A stretch of 64,000 nt of DNA from Molanna angustata. Its lineage: Eukaryota > Arthropoda > Insecta > Trichoptera > Molannidae. The stretch covers positions 11,575,253 to 11,639,252 of the forward strand of contig OY754973.1 of assembly GCA_963576475.1 (NCBI GenBank). Reading direction: 5' to 3'. Each line of letters opens with the position of its first letter. Within the stretch, counting starts at the first letter, position 1. The notes under the pieces are model-generated. The model made no database searches. It was not told where the DNA came from and saw only the letters and a list, made by a program, of their open reading frames with translations. Shown here piece by piece: positions 33,505 to 45,965 of this stretch. Made by a program: the position numbers and the translations under genes.

Positions 33505-34375
33505 TTATTTTATTTTATTTTATTTTTATTTTATTCAGAAATACAACAGCTTATACAATAATATGATAATACAGTAAGATAAAATTGTTGTTGATAACGC
33601 CAATTACAGTATTTCCTAGTGGGTGTTACAATATAATATAATATAATATAACATAACACAATACAACACAATGCAACACAATACAATACAACAAAGTGTA
33701 ACATAACATAATATAATCTTCACTGCTAGACTGCCCTTGGAGATGGATACGACGTGATGGGACACACTGCGGGGAGGGGAAGGGGGGGACGTATATATGT
33801 AGTAAATCGGCCCGCGCAACGTGCGACCACAAACATGCCACTATACAAAGCATTCATACTTATGACGTGTAGTTCAAGAGACTATATATCCATTTATCGA
33901 TTTTAACAGTTCTTTTTTATAGGATGCAATGTTTGATGAAAACAGGTCTATCTTTGTATTGGTCATACAGTTATTATTGAAACTAATACACGCTCTATTG
34001 ACAAATGTGTTTAATATATAGTTAGTTCTACAGGATTCGATATAAAATAGTGTTTTATTTCTGTTACTTCTAGATGGACAGTGGAAACGAATTGCACTCA
34101 GGAGTGCACTACTTTCGACTATATTATTTAAAATTTTGTACAAGTAGACCAGATCAATAACTATCCTTCGGTCTTCCAGTGATTTTATTTTATAATGTGT
34201 AAGTGCTTGATCATAGTACCGGAAATACCGACGGTTTCTGAAATTGTATTGTTTTATGCATTTTTTTTGTAATCTCTCTATAGCATTAATGTGGACAGTA
34301 TAACTCGGGTTCCAGACCGCAGAGGCAAATTCCAAAAGACTTCGGATAAGCGAGTTGAACAGAAAGGTATGTTAG
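33505..34375 (-). mobile_element. CR1/Jockey-like LINE 3' part, minus strand
   Basis: A minus-strand frame (34335-33874, and upstream to about 34370 as LFNSLIRSLLEFASAVWNP) reads EFASAVWNPSYTVHINAIER, LQKKCIKQYNFRNRRYF and TFVNRACISFNNN, ending at a stop near 33874. This is the conserved post-RT segment of CR1/Jockey-type LINEs. A 3' region follows, including AT-rich satellites (33630-33715), and an (AAAAT)n tail whose complement occupies 33503-33536. The RT core is absent. Confidence 0.85.
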
Positions 34376-34379
34376 ATAT

Positions 34380-34980
34380 TATTCGAGAAGCATCGAAAGA
34401 GTTATTAACTATTTTGTGTAGAAGTGATAGGTAATTCTAGGTTTCACGGGATTCAAGGCCATGAAATATTCTCGAATCTATGTAGTTTGGAAAATGAAGG
34501 TGTGATTTGCAGTTGATAGTTCTAAGGTACTTTTTTTTGTATTCTTTCTAATCTGTTTATGTGCGTGCAATAAAAAGGAGACCAGATTTCGTAGACAAAA
34601 AATTAAAAATTATACCTTCATTATGAATTCATACAAGTATTTTGAGATATTTAAAGGTCTGTTGTTTTATGTTTGGGGTGATTTTTATTATGTATATAAA
34701 TAATGAATTTTGAGCTTGAATATTTTTTTAATTCGTTCCACGCATAGGTATGTAAACAAAACATGTATATTCTCAAAACAATGCGTAGGTTTTAAACCAA
34801 AGTTAATTGAGACCCATAAACTGTTAATGTTTGTGTTTGTTGTGTGTGTTATTTTAGGGAAAATTAAAATAAAATTCATAAAACACTCCCTATAAAATAT
34901 CCGATTATATCGAAACGATAAATATCTTGTTCTGGGCAATATTTTTGCCGCCATTTTGGTGTAGGTACAAAATGGTGGGC
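34380..34980. other. Non-coding stretch
   Basis: Possibly further decayed LINE sequence at its start; otherwise nothing recognised. Confidence 0.3.
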
Positions 34981-35054
34981 GAACTATAAAATCGCGCAAC
35001 AATATAATTAAAGAATTTCGTGTATTTATACTGCATTAATAATTTATTTGAAAC

Positions 35055-36018
35055 AGTCGAAAACGAGTGGGATGTAGCCAACACTAAAATCTCCACACCA
35101 TACTAAGCGTTCATTTTTTCTTCTTGAAATGTTGACAATCTCTAAATGCATTTTTATGAAGTACATTTCTATTAGATTCTTAAACAAATATAAGATTCCT
35201 AAAGGACAAAAAATTTTACAATAGGTACACCATACCCACAAACATTGTCAAAAAACTCATATTATGCACTTTCTACATGATACTTGTTGAGAAATTGTAA
35301 GTAAAATTGCATTACTAGCAAGGTAAGCATGTATGCGACAGTGTATTAATGTTGATGAGACGATGTATATGTGTCAACATAGAAGAATGCGGTGTTCGGT
35401 TTTCACTGCCTACCCCTTGAGGAAGATAGAAGTGGAGAGTTAACAATACACTTGTCTATATAGACACATACAATATTAATATGAAGTTTATCACTCAATT
35501 TTACCATACAGAAGCTATTTTATTTCTGTTATATACATTTTTCATACAAATATGAAATTTATTTCATATTGATTTGGCAGTCCATAGATGTTTTCTTTGA
35601 ATTTTGACAATCCTTCAATGCATTTTTGATATGTGTATTTTTATTGTATCAAAATTTTAAACAGTATAAAAATACCTTGATTTTCCAGACCGTGAGAGCA
35701 TTTTGAAAATTTGAACAGATGAAATCACAGAGAAGAAATTAACGGATATCTATGGTAAACTAATCAGCTCTAAGTTTATGGACTTTACATTATATGATAT
35801 CAATATGAAGTCGATCGGACTTATAGTTTGGGCTGTAGAGTGGACACAAAAAGGACAATCCGTACGCCGTACGTCGTACGTCATACATACAAACACATAA
35901 CGACGAACTCACAGTGTGCACTCTCTACATGATATCCGTTAAGAAATTGATGTATAAAAATACGCTTAAAAATTGTGAAATCATGACTCTCCACTATTCC
36001 ATAGTGTGGAGAGTAAAA
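35055..36018. mobile_element. TIR element, family C, copy 2 (composite)
   Basis: ACGAGTGGGATGTAGCCAAC and ACTAAAATCTCCACACCA at 35063-35093 match the shared D/C terminus, and ACTCTCCACTATTCCATAGT then GTGGAGAGT closes it at 36014. Inside, CTAATCAGCTCTAAGTTTAT, ATGAAGTCGATCGGACTTAT then AGTTTGGGCTGTAGAG, and a GTACGCCGTACGTCGTACGT run match copy 1. A second GTGGAGAGTT at about 35429 suggests two partial copies abutting, and an RTE 3' tail (35325-35425) lies between them. Confidence 0.5.
35325..35425 (+). mobile_element. RTE subfamily 1, short 3' remnant
   Basis: TGTATGCGACAGTGTATTAA, GTGTCAACATAGAAGAATGC, GTTCGGTTTTCACTGCCTAC and CCCTTGAGG match the last ~100 bp of the coding region in 30770-30865. 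Confidence 0.6.
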
Positions 36019-36287
36019 AGTGTTATATACATATTTAAACATGCTGTAAAAAATGAAAATTATTTTTTAGTCACGTTTACATTAACAAATAATACGGTAT
36101 TTAAATTTCGATTGTTTTAATAATACAAGCATATTAATGTTTTCAAATTTTGAGCAGTATTGATACTATAAAATATCTCGAATACAATAATATTAAACGA
36201 ACGAATTATTTTAACGAACGCAATTATTCGAACGAATAATTCCATATATAAATTTTGTCATTTTTTGATTCACGTTTTCATACACTA

Positions 36288-37265
36288 GTTGCATGTAACA
36301 CATGAGATCCAACTGTCGATGGTGATAGTATGTATAGTTGAACAATACGTACCAAACTATAAACACAAATTAATAAATAATGTAAGATATTTTGTTTTCT
36401 ATATAAAACATGTAGGTATGTATGTCCGGATAGGATAGTGTGGAGGTCATTCTGTTTTTCCTATCCATAAAATGAAAACAGCATGATGGTATGTATGAGA
36501 TTCAGTATCAAACAATTGATTAAGATATTGTGTAGTGTATACTGCCTTACAAATTGTATGAAACGGTGTCGTCACTAAATTCAATTTTTATAAAAATTGT
36601 TACAAAAAGTTTGAGATGCACTACTACAATTTTCATATTTTTTTATAGAAAATTAAATCATCTATATGGGGTGTCTTAGCTTTTTTCGATATTTTAAAAA
36701 ACTTTGGAAATGTAGGCATTTAAAAACATAAATTTATCATAAAAAAAATGTTTTTCTGAATTTTAAATGTTTGAGATACTCAGAAATTAAAATAAAAAAT
36801 TATTTGAGATTTTGTATTCGTATATATTTATACCAATTTTCAGCGTTATTGTCTTTTAGATATATAGATAAAGTAAACATTCAAAAGTTGACCCCTACTT
36901 GAAACCAAAATTCAAAATTCTGAGTATAAAAGATTTAAAGGCCTATAAATTTTGATAAAGAAATTTTGGGCTCCGTTTATTGAGCGGATCAAAAGTTATA
37001 AAAGGGGGGACACACAGACACACACACACACAGACACAGACACATTCACAGACACACTAAATGTTCTACTTTGAATTCTGAGTTAATCCATATATGTAGA
37101 ACATATGCTGCGAAGCTTCTAAGGCTGTGTTTTTTGACTTCAAAAATGGAAAAACCGTGAAAAATATAGACCCTGCATACAAATCTCGCGTATCTTGGCT
37201 TGATACTTTGTCGATATGTTAAGATAATAAAATTCTTTGAACAAATCAACAGTTGGATAATGTAT
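36288..37265. mobile_element. TIR element, family B, copy 2
   Basis: TTGCATGTAACACATGAGAT then CCAACTGTCGATGG opens the element, and CAACAGTTGGATAATGTATC closes it. The body matches copy 1 throughout (GGTATGTATGTCCGGATAGG, TTTTCAGCGTTATTGTC, CACACACAGACACA, CATATGCTGCGAAGC, CTCGCGTATCTTGGCTTG). It lacks the MITE present in copy 1. Confidence 0.7.
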
Positions 37266-37269
37266 CACG

Positions 37270-38420
37270 ACACACTGATAAATTATTATAAATGTACCTA
37301 TTAAATAATATCATTATTAACAATCATAGTATTTTAAGCTTATAATACATAATTGATTTATGGAGTGGGTATTTATGCAAGTTATTTTAAATTACTTATA
37401 TTAATTTTACTTCATTCATAACTTTAATTTAAAAAATAAAATATTTGTCACTGTAAAAATTATCATTATATTTTTGGATGAATTGTTTTGCTGCTGTTGT
37501 ATTATATCAAATAGATAATAAAAAAAAGAAGAAGAACATTGCAAGACATGAATACCTACCTAATCCATTAATTAAATTAGCATTATTCTTACTTAGGTAC
37601 CTAGGTATCAACCAAACCTATGTGAGGTTTGGCCTTTATTGGATTGGAAGAGATTGTCTGTGTGTTGCACATTGTTGTTCATTCTTAATAAATACACTCG
37701 TATTAAAATAAAAAAAATACCAGAAAAATGTGTATTTACACTTTTTTTATTGTTTTTAGTTTCGGTATGCAATAAAATAATTTTATTTAGAAAATGGTTG
37801 AATGTTTACATTATCGGATATAAAAGTTGTAAAGTTTTCTGCTTTTAAATAAAGATAATGATCCATGGTGTTTTTATTCCTACGGTAATTATGAAATGCT
37901 TTATGCTATCGTTAGCGCCGAAAATTAACAAATATATTATATTATTTGAGGGTTCATAAAATGTACCTTCCATTATAACAGAAAATGTTAGGTAAGTACC
38001 AATCATATATTAAAGTGTGCAACACGCGATTTGATAAGCTGAGTAGCGATAAAATTTAAGCAAAAAAGGCCACAATGTAATCAGTCAATTTCAAAATCTT
38101 ATATATAAGTACCTATAGTAATCAATTCAGGGGTTTTCAATGGAACAATTAAGAGTCTCGACCAGGGAGACGATTGAGAAAGCTGGAGAACGGACTCACA
38201 AGAGACTCCCCTCTCTTGAAACAACAGACTCACTTGGGTCTTAAAATAATGTTTTAGTTTGTCGGCCTTAGTGGCTTAAATAGATGTTTAATCTCAAATC
38301 CAAGGGATTTCTTCCCGGTGCAGACATAGCTTACAAATAATTATGTTCCAGTCTGGGTTTGTGAGACACACAAATCACATAGTAAATTCCTCTCTCCAAT
38401 CTTAGAAACACTATTCCTTC
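37270..38420. other. No supported gene; AT-rich
   Basis: Small open frames between 37478 and 37848 show no recognisable domain. The segment at about 38240-38400 (GTCGGCCTTAGTGGCTTAAA, GGTGCAGACATAGC, GTTTGTGAGACACAC) may be a decayed SINE but was not matched to another copy. Confidence 0.35.
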
Positions 38421-38429
38421 TTTTCCTTC

Positions 38430-39175
38430 GTGTGCCGCTCTTAATTAAACCTAATTTTGACGCCGCATCCAGAATCCCAAACTACTGCCTGAGATTTTTA
38501 AATTCACTATATTCTTTTACGATCCATAGGTACCCCGTCTTTCCTCTATCTTTCCCTACGCTATAAGTTGTAGAAGATAATATTTATCACCACGGAATAT
38601 GTATGTAGCGAAATTATGCGGCTTTCCATCTCTTGACAGTTGGATACTATCGACCCATGAAATGCGCATCAACTTTCTGCAAAGCCACATCTCAAATGCT
38701 TCTATTTTATTTACTTTAATGAGATATTCAGTGTCCAACCTTCCACTTCATACTACAGTACTGGCAACATGTATGCTTTTAAATCTCTCCATCGTGTACT
38801 TAGCTTTAAATCTCGGTTACAAAACAGTTTTTGCATTTTGTAGAAGGTGGGTCTCGCCATCTCAATCCTGGTCTTTATTTCGGAATCTGGGTTCCCCTCA
38901 TCATTCAACCAGCATCCAAATTATATAAAAGAGACATCTGTTCATCTAAACAGCCATAAATAGAGTCTCATATTGTTGTATCTGCGTTTGATCACAAACA
39001 TTCTTTTTGAGAGCATTCATTTTATGGCCATATTCCCATATTCATCGACCAGGTGTTGCAGATACTCGGTAGTGTCGTCGGCAAATCTTACGTTATCTAT
39101 AGCCTTTCTATCTTTATCCCTACCCAGCAGCAACAACCTAGCCTTATTCCAAATAAACTTATTAATAAAAAAAAA
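38430..39175 (-). mobile_element. RTE-like LINE, minus strand, decayed
   Basis: Minus-strand reading gives ARFADDTTEYLQHLVDEYGN near 39095-39035 (FADD catalytic box), then DQDWDGE and KCKNCF remnants, and DTEYLIKVNKIEAFEMWLCR followed by KLMRISWVDSI at about 38735-38640, a segment (EMWxxRxxxxISWVD) conserved in RTE-related polyproteins. Stops are frequent. No 3' tail was defined. Confidence 0.75.
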
Positions 39176-39179
39176 CATT

Positions 39180-39825
39180 TGAACCGCAGTTCAGTTGAAC
39201 TCGATTTTGAGCTCTATTTCATACTATAGCACCGAATTTAGATTTGTTATGTTGTTTTTTGCTTTATATGAGAATTCAGCCTATTTAGAGTGCTACATAT
39301 ATGCCGTTAAAATGGTTGTCATGACCACAAAATAATATGCGCGGCACGGAACACGTGCGCGATGTGATATTTATGTCAAAACCTAGATATTGTACTTTTT
39401 GACATTCGATATTTTTTGTATGAAAACAACTTAAATAATAATAATTACTAATAGTTTAAATCGCTTTTTATATGTTTTTATATCTCACATTAAAAATAAG
39501 CTTTAGATATTATTGAAACGGATCATAACTGCTTTATTTTTTGTGTATACCTGTAAAAGGCTTCTGACTGTTGATACAAATAAATAAATACAGTGTCCTT
39601 GTACACTTCTAATATGCTGGGGTGGAACTCAGATTATTTTGCAGTGAAAGATGTATATTCTTTACACATTTTACTAACAACACACGAACAGTACAATATA
39701 CAATTCAAGGTCAATTATACGGAGGTATTTACTATAACGGCGAAACGCAGGAATGACGCGCCACGCGCCCATTCAAGCACTATATACACACACAGACATG
39801 CTATTTCTTTCACTCACATATCTCA
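39180..39825. other. Non-coding stretch
   Basis: AT-rich with no recognised gene or element. Confidence 0.35.
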
Positions 39826-39827
39826 CA

Positions 39828-40301
<474 letters not shown>

Positions 40302-41240
40302 CTTGAAAAATGTGAACTACCCCCGATGCTGGTTTAATTTGACAGTTGAGTTGAATAACGGTTCAACTCTTGATCCATGTTTATAGGTATATAAGAAAAG
40401 TGATTAAAAGGGGTTCAACCGTAGTTCAACATTTAAACCACGTTTATAAATAACACTATTCATTTTTAGATAAACTTTTCATTAATATTGTATCAATAAA
40501 GTGGTGGAGCAATAAAAATTGCGCCGTTTATTTGATTTAGGTTTGAAACAGTAATTAAATTCATTCAAATTGAAGATAAAAAAAAGTTGAATGTTGATAT
40601 ACCCTGTCCTTGCGGAATAGAAATGGAATTTTTCCTCGCGCATTTTACTTCATATTGTGAAGTTAACGAAGTGCCAAGAATTTTTATTATGCGAGAATTT
40701 AAACTGAACCACAGGCATCTGTAATTAAATGCTTTATGCTGCTTTTAACACAAAATTACTTTTCCTTAACTCACAAACACAAAAATGGGAATATTTTCGG
40801 CAGATTGCTTTCTTACACTAAACAATATTCAGGTACAAATTTATTAATTATTATTCAGTGTTAATAAATATGGAATTGTTCATTTAATTAGATTCCAAAC
40901 GAATACGTACCAAAATGATAAATTAATTTTTGATCAATGATACAAATAATTCTGTCAGACACATAAATGAACTAGAATATTAAAATATTTTGTTGAATAA
41001 TGTTTCATTATTGTAAGAAAATGAATATCCAATAGGGTGAAAATTGTTCATTTCCATTTCATTTCTCTGTTGTAAAAGAATAAAATATCCGAAATAATAT
41101 AATTAGAAATTATAACGGCAAAAGTTTCATTATGATTTAGCGCTATATTTATTTGTTGAATAAATTAGAAATATGTTCAATTAGTTGTTTAATTAAATTT
41201 ATTGCCAGAAAATGGGATATAAATTATAAGAGTTTTTTTA
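40302..41240. other. Non-coding stretch
   Basis: GTTCAAC-type short repeats near 40340-40430 (TTGAGTTGAATAACGGTTCA, GGTTCAACCGTAGTTCAAC) might be termini of a small element, but no boundaries could be set. The rest is AT-rich and unassigned. Confidence 0.3.
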
Positions 41241-41246
41241 GTATTT

Positions 41247-41365
41247 ATTTATTTATTTAATTAAGACACCAACAGAACACTGAAATATACACAAACATGT
41301 TAACACATGATACAAACACATAAGGTCTCCAATGCTCCAATGACAGGCATCTGTCACATAGTACT
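41247..41365 (-). repeat. Retroelement 3' tail, minus strand
   Basis: A TTTATTTATTTA run is followed by CACAAACATGTTAACACATG and GGTCTCCAATGCTCC. Similar tails are at 48297-48405 and 58545-58675 (AACATGT, GTCAACT, GAGTGCCTGC). Confidence 0.4.
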
Positions 41366-41754
41366 AAATATTAATTTATATAAAAACAATCATCGCTTAA
41401 AACGTCCTAAGTATTTGCTGTAAGAGATAAGAAAAATAAAATCTACATATAATAAAATAACATTTACCGAGTGCAAAATAATGTTACTATAACTGCACAG
41501 AACGAACGCACTCAGATATTTAATATAGCACTGGTTATCATAAAACGTCGCAGACAATGTTCCGAATTCGGCAAAACAAAATGTTCCCATTTATATATTT
41601 ATCCCATTCCCATTCATATTTATATTAATTTATCACCTGTGCATATAATGCACCCTATTAGTATTAGTTTATTAAAGTGACAAAGGCTTGAGAGTTTCAA
41701 TGAAAGTAAAACATTTGATTTTATAATTTTTTTTTTAACATAAGAAAAAATTAA

Positions 41755-41925
41755 TATGTCCTTGTTAAACAAGTACATATATATCTTCCTACGTTCCCTA
41801 AAATAAGCAAATAAATGCTTGTGCTATAGGTGAACGAAATCGGTCGAGGCAGGATTCGATCTCGCGACCACTGGATTACTAGCCCAGGGCGCTAACCGCT
41901 CTGCCATCGATCCATCTGTATTATC
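41755..41925 (-). mobile_element. tRNA-derived SINE, family A
   Basis: Minus-strand copy of the element at 284-455: B box in reverse (GGATTCGATCTCGCG at about 41852), A box in reverse (CCGCTCTGCCATCGATCC at about 41898), body CTTGTTAAACAAGTACAT at 41762-41779. Confidence 0.8.
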
Positions 41926-42154
41926 TAATACTTTTGTTTTTAGTATTGATATGTAGTGATGAAATTCTTAAATGCATGTATAAGCGAATAAAGTTATTAT
42001 TTTGATGAGCAAAAAATATGAGACTCGTAGGTGGCTAATATAACCTTCAAAAAGAAAACTAAGCTTTTTCTGAGCTACGATAGTAAATATTTAGATATAA
42101 AAATTTAATTAATAGAAAAAAAATAGATATTTAGGTTGTGCAAAATAAATTGAT

Positions 42155-42695
42155 AATTCCCAGATGGACAAACTATTACGGTGAAAGGACACTGAAAGTA
42201 AGCATACCGAATATATTTAACATCCTTCCGAGTGGTATGGATAAACTTGATAAAATATCCTCAGTTAAAATTATATTTAAAAAATATTGTAGAAAGTAAT
42301 TAAAAACATTTGACACATATACAAGTAGTAATTAAATCAAAAACATATATCCCTTCTTCTTCTTCTTTCTTTTCCCTTAGCGCTTTTTGTTCCGTTTCTA
42401 TCGGGGTATGCTTTGACCATGATCTTGGAATTGGCGAATCTGGTTATTACATTGAAGCGACTGCCATCTGACCTTCGTAACCCTTCGAAAGGGGAACCAG
42501 ATAAATTGGATCATGGCTGCACGTAGCTAGTGAAATAAATCCACACATACCTAGGTGTATCCCATCTTATAATTTTAATACTGTAACTTAAGGAATGTAA
42601 CATGTACTTGTATGGGACACTCACTGATAGCCTTTAGGCTAGTGAGATCCCAATTATTGTGGTGTAAAACCTTTATGAAAATAAATAAAAAACAA
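42155..42695 (+). mobile_element. LINE C-terminal tail with nested SINE
   Basis: GATGGACAAACTATTACGGT onward translates TNYYGERTLKVSIPNIFNIL then PSGMDKLDKISSVKIIFKKY with a stop at about 42298, the last segment of a CR1/Jockey-like ORF2. Its 3' untranslated part is interrupted by SINE B (42350-42545) and resumes TTAAGGAATGTAACATGTAC to GAAAATAAATAAAAAAC at about 42695. Confidence 0.6.
42350..42545 (-). mobile_element. SINE family B, 5'-truncated, minus strand
   Basis: CTATCGGGGTATGCTTTGAC, CATGATCTTGGAATTGGCGA, GACTGCCATCTGACCTTCGT and ATAAATCCACACATA are the reverse complement of the body of 29168-29462. The tail (CTTCTTCTTCTTTC) is at 42353. The tRNA-like head is missing. Confidence 0.85.
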
Positions 42696-42699
42696 AAGT

Positions 42700-43810
42700 T
42701 AATTATTTACAAGTACTGCCCCTCACCGATCGCAATAATTTTTATATCAATAGATAGATAAACGCGTATATATTATGGGAAAAATAAAAAACATTTGGCG
42801 GTACATGAGGATTCAAAAATTAAATAAACTTAAAAAAATCACCAAATATTAGAACAATATTCAAAAATCTATTGTTTCACATTCACTAAAGACTAACAAA
42901 TTAATTTTTGAAACGTTTTTGGACTTTAGTCCATCTTCAGCAACGTAATCACTTAAAATTTTTTAAGTAACAACGTTGCTGAAATGACAGCGTTGCAACG
43001 TTGTGAAATGACATTCCACAAAGTTATTAATTTTAAAAAAATTATCAATTTGAGAAATTTCGTGTGAAAATAAGGGCCTTATTTTAACTGATAAATTCGA
43101 AAATTCGTTTTGTAAAAATAAAAAAATATGTATATAATTTTTTTTAACGAAGTGTTGAATATGATTTGTTGCAACTCATCATGTGGGGACAAGTTGACGG
43201 AAGTCGCAGTGTGGGTAGGAAAAAGATGTTTATCCCATGAAAAATCTGAGAATGTATCGGAGTTCATGGAGTGGTGGAGCTGTTTCGTTCAGGACAAAGA
43301 AGCCTATGTAATAGCTGACGTCGGTTTAGCCTGTCATAGCATATGACATGGAGAGAAGATTTTTTTTGCCAAAGATCATTTGCCTTAACCAACTACTATC
43401 GCTTAACCAACTACTATTTTATCGTTTTGAGCATATTGCCATAATATTATTATGAAATCTAATGAAATACGAAAAGTTTGGCAGAAAATCTGTTCTAAAT
43501 CAAATCTGCTACGCTGTAAAAAGTGGAATTCAAATATCAGCCAACGACTTGGTAAAAATACAGACAGGAAGACACAGATTTGGCCATGTCGATTGTGTTT
43601 ACTAACGGATAACGGGGACATGTACATACGTAGGTACTATATAAATAAACGAATTTGAAAATACACCACCGACGAAAGTTTGTTAAACCCGCATAACACG
43701 ACGAACACCATAAAAACAGTAAAACAGTTGTAGTAAAATGCATTCGGGGTTGCCAGCGAGTGTTATCGTTACCATGAATAAGGGAAAAAATAAATGCTAA
43801 CGAATAGGTG
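42700..43810. other. Unassigned; small open frames only
   Basis: A 72-codon plus-strand frame at 43128-43346 contains a Trp-rich segment (EMEWW-like, VSEFMEWWSCFVQDKEAYVI) that I do not recognise and cannot connect to a gene. GACTTTAGTCCATCTTCAGC and AACGTTGCTGAAATGACAGC near 42925-42990 may be ends of a small element. Confidence 0.25.
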
Positions 43811-43817
43811 GTAGATA

Positions 43818-44480
43818 CAAGTTGCATGTAACACATGAGTTCCAACTGTCGATAGCGATAGTATGTATAGTTGAAGAATAAGTACCAAACTATAAACCCA
43901 TAAATACAAATTATTTAATATTTTAAGATATTTGGTTTTCTATACAACAGATGTACCTAGGTTTGTATGTCAAGATAGGATAGTATGGAGGTCAGTCCTT
44001 TGATCCTACCCGGAAAATGAAAACAGCATGATGGTATGTATGTATGTTTGGAGATTAGTATCAAACAATTAAGTCTTCTTAGTATTAGATATTGTGTGTA
44101 GGCTACTACCATACAAATTGTATGAAGCAATGTCGTCACTAAAAAATTAAAAAAAAAATATATTTAAAAAAATTGGAAATATAGACAACTCATAAATTTA
44201 TCATAAAAAAATAATTTTCTTAGTAAAAATGTTTGAGAAAACTTATTTGAGATTTTGTATTTGTCTATGTTTATACCAATTTTCAGCGTTCTAGCTTTTA
44301 TGGTTTCTGAGATATATGGCAAAATAAACCAAAATTTCTAAAGTTGATAACCCCTGACTGAAACAAAAATTCACAATTCTGAGTATAAAAGTTTTGTAGG
44401 CCTATAACTGTTTATATATTCTGAAAATTTGAGCTCTGTAAATTGAGCGGATCAAAAGTTATAAGGGACACACACACACA

Positions 44481-44527
<47 letters not shown>

Positions 44528-44722
44528 ACATAAAATGTTCTACTCTGAATTCTGAGTAAATAGATGTTTGGGAAAATATATGCTGCGAGGCCTCTAGTTG
44601 GTGTTATTAGCATGCAAAAAGTCCACTACACCATACAAAATGTTCCTTCGTACACGCATCTTGAATTTATACTGCCTCTTCCTTCAATTTTCATTCTCTT
44701 GAACGAATCGACAGATGGATAA
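43818..44722. mobile_element. TIR element, family B, copy 3
   Basis: TTGCATGTAACACATGAGTT then CCAACTGTCGATAG opens; CGAATCGACAGATGGAT closes at about 44720. Body landmarks as in copies 1 and 2, with an expanded (CA)n run at 44468-44530 and loss of part of the middle. GGGAAAATATATGCTGCG at 44570-44587 is the unoccupied MITE site found filled in copy 1. Confidence 0.7.
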
Positions 44723-44759
44723 CCGAACTCTCTAATACAAATTTTATTTTTTCTTTATA

Positions 44760-45019
44760 TATTCGTCCTTTTCCTCGTGGCTGAGGATAGCGGCTGTAGA
44801 CCATCGCCACACGTATGGCCCGCCTCCATGCCAATCTGTTTTGGGCTGAACGCAGAGCACCAGTCACCGAAGACCCCATTGTGGACTTTACCAAATCGCT
44901 CCATCTGCTCGGTGAGCGACCACGAGATCTCCGTCCTTCCACGCTGCCCATCACAACAAGCTTCTCGAGGCAGTCTGGTTCCCTTTTGGCAATGTGTCCA
45001 AAAAATTGAAGGAATAAAT
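44760..45019 (-). mobile_element. RTE-like LINE 3' fragment, minus strand
   Basis: Minus frame: LQFFGHIAKREPDCLEKLVV, GRRSRGRSPSRWSDLVKSTM, RLAWRRAIRVAMVYSRYPQ. This is the Arg-rich C-terminal region of an RTE-related polyprotein. TTTTTTCTTTATA at 44747-44759 and 45020-45032 may be a 13-bp TSD, although in T-rich DNA this could be chance. Confidence 0.75.
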
Positions 45020-45149
45020 TTTTTTCTTTATACAAAATAAAATCATATTGGGTAGCTTAATATTCCTGTATTCGATAATAAATAAATGATTTAAACAAGA
45101 GAAGAATATATTATGCTTTGTTAGGAGATATCTACATTATTATTATTTT

Positions 45150-45385
45150 ATTTATTTTTTTATTTTACATTACTTCTCGGGCAACTAACAGGTAGGTACT
45201 ATGTCAAATATTTATTTTACACGCACCCAATAACAAGTTGCAACATTCTAGAGACTTACGATATTAATCATGCCACAGATCCAGACAGAAAACACAATTA
45301 AAAACTGGGTCTCCACCGGGAATTGAACCCGAGAACTTTGGATCAGCAGCCAGATACCTAACCAACTGAGCCACGAAGACCGACA
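45150..45385 (-). mobile_element. tRNA-derived SINE family C, near full length
   Basis: Minus strand: head GTCGGTCTTCGTGGCTCAGT with A box, B box GGTTCAATTCCCGG at about 45318, TCTGTCTGGATCTGTGG, GTCTCTAGAATGTTGC, TTGTTATTGGGTGCGTG, AGTTGCCCGAGAAGT and an A-rich tail. This is the best reference copy in the window. Confidence 0.85.
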
Positions 45386-45504
45386 TTATTTCCTTATTTA
45401 AGGACTAAAGTATTTACTTTTTAAAATACAAAATCATTTTTTTTATTTTAGTTCCTTACAAAAACTAGTAATAATTTTTTCTTCATGTTGAAATGAAGAA
45501 TTAA

Positions 45505-45840
45505 GGCTAGCGTCAATACAGGCGCAGCGGACGGAGCGCATCAGATAAATTTTAAAATTATTATTTGTTTTGGATTTCATACAAGTGCGTCCACTGATCG
45601 GCATCAGACAGAGCGCTCGCATCGGATCGTCGGAATGTCGTCGTTCCGTTGCTAGGAGAGGCGAAAATCCGATCGGATCTGTCATTGTTGTATGTGCATT
45701 ATTTATGGAAATTTGTCAACAAACCCATATGATAGTTGTGTCGTCAATCCGATTGGTGTGCCTGTGGACGCACTGTCACAAAGAAATCCGTCTGATGCGC
45801 TCCGTTCGATCCGTCCGATGCGCGTGTATGGACGCTAGCC
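45505..45840. mobile_element. 336-bp MITE, TIR GGCTAGCGTC
   Basis: GGCTAGCGTCAATACAGGCG then CAGCGGACGGAGCGCATCAG on the left is inverted as CTGATGCGCTCCGTTCGATC and CATGCGCGTGTATGGACGCT-like sequence (ending GACGCTAGCC) on the right. It is markedly more GC-rich than its surroundings. The open frames on both strands are incidental. TSD unclear (TTAA versus TTA flanks). Confidence 0.75.
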
Positions 45841-45842
45841 TT

Positions 45843-45965
45843 ATTTATTTAATATTGCTTCTAGGGCAACTAATAGGCACTAAGTCAAATATTTACTTAA
45901 CACGCACCCAAAAACAAGTTGCTACATTCTGGAGACTTACGATATTAATCGTCTCACAAATGCCT
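45843..45965 (-). mobile_element. SINE family C, 3' part only
   Basis: TTCTAGGGCAACTAATAGGC, AACACGCACCCAAAAACAAG and TTACGATATTAATCGTCTCA match the family C 3' region. The tRNA-like head is absent. Confidence 0.75.

Noticed and set aside
43128..43346. Host exon encoding a Trp-rich segment
   Set aside because: The frame is 72 codons, not recognised and without splice or neighbour support; recorded only as unassigned sequence.
44815..45009. Plus-strand frames at 44777-45040
   Set aside because: They are antisense to a recognisable RTE C-terminal segment.
44747..45032. 13-bp TSD of the RTE fragment taken as certain
   Set aside because: TTTTTTCTTTATA is low complexity in T-rich DNA and the fragment lacks a clear tail next to it, so it is noted only as possible.
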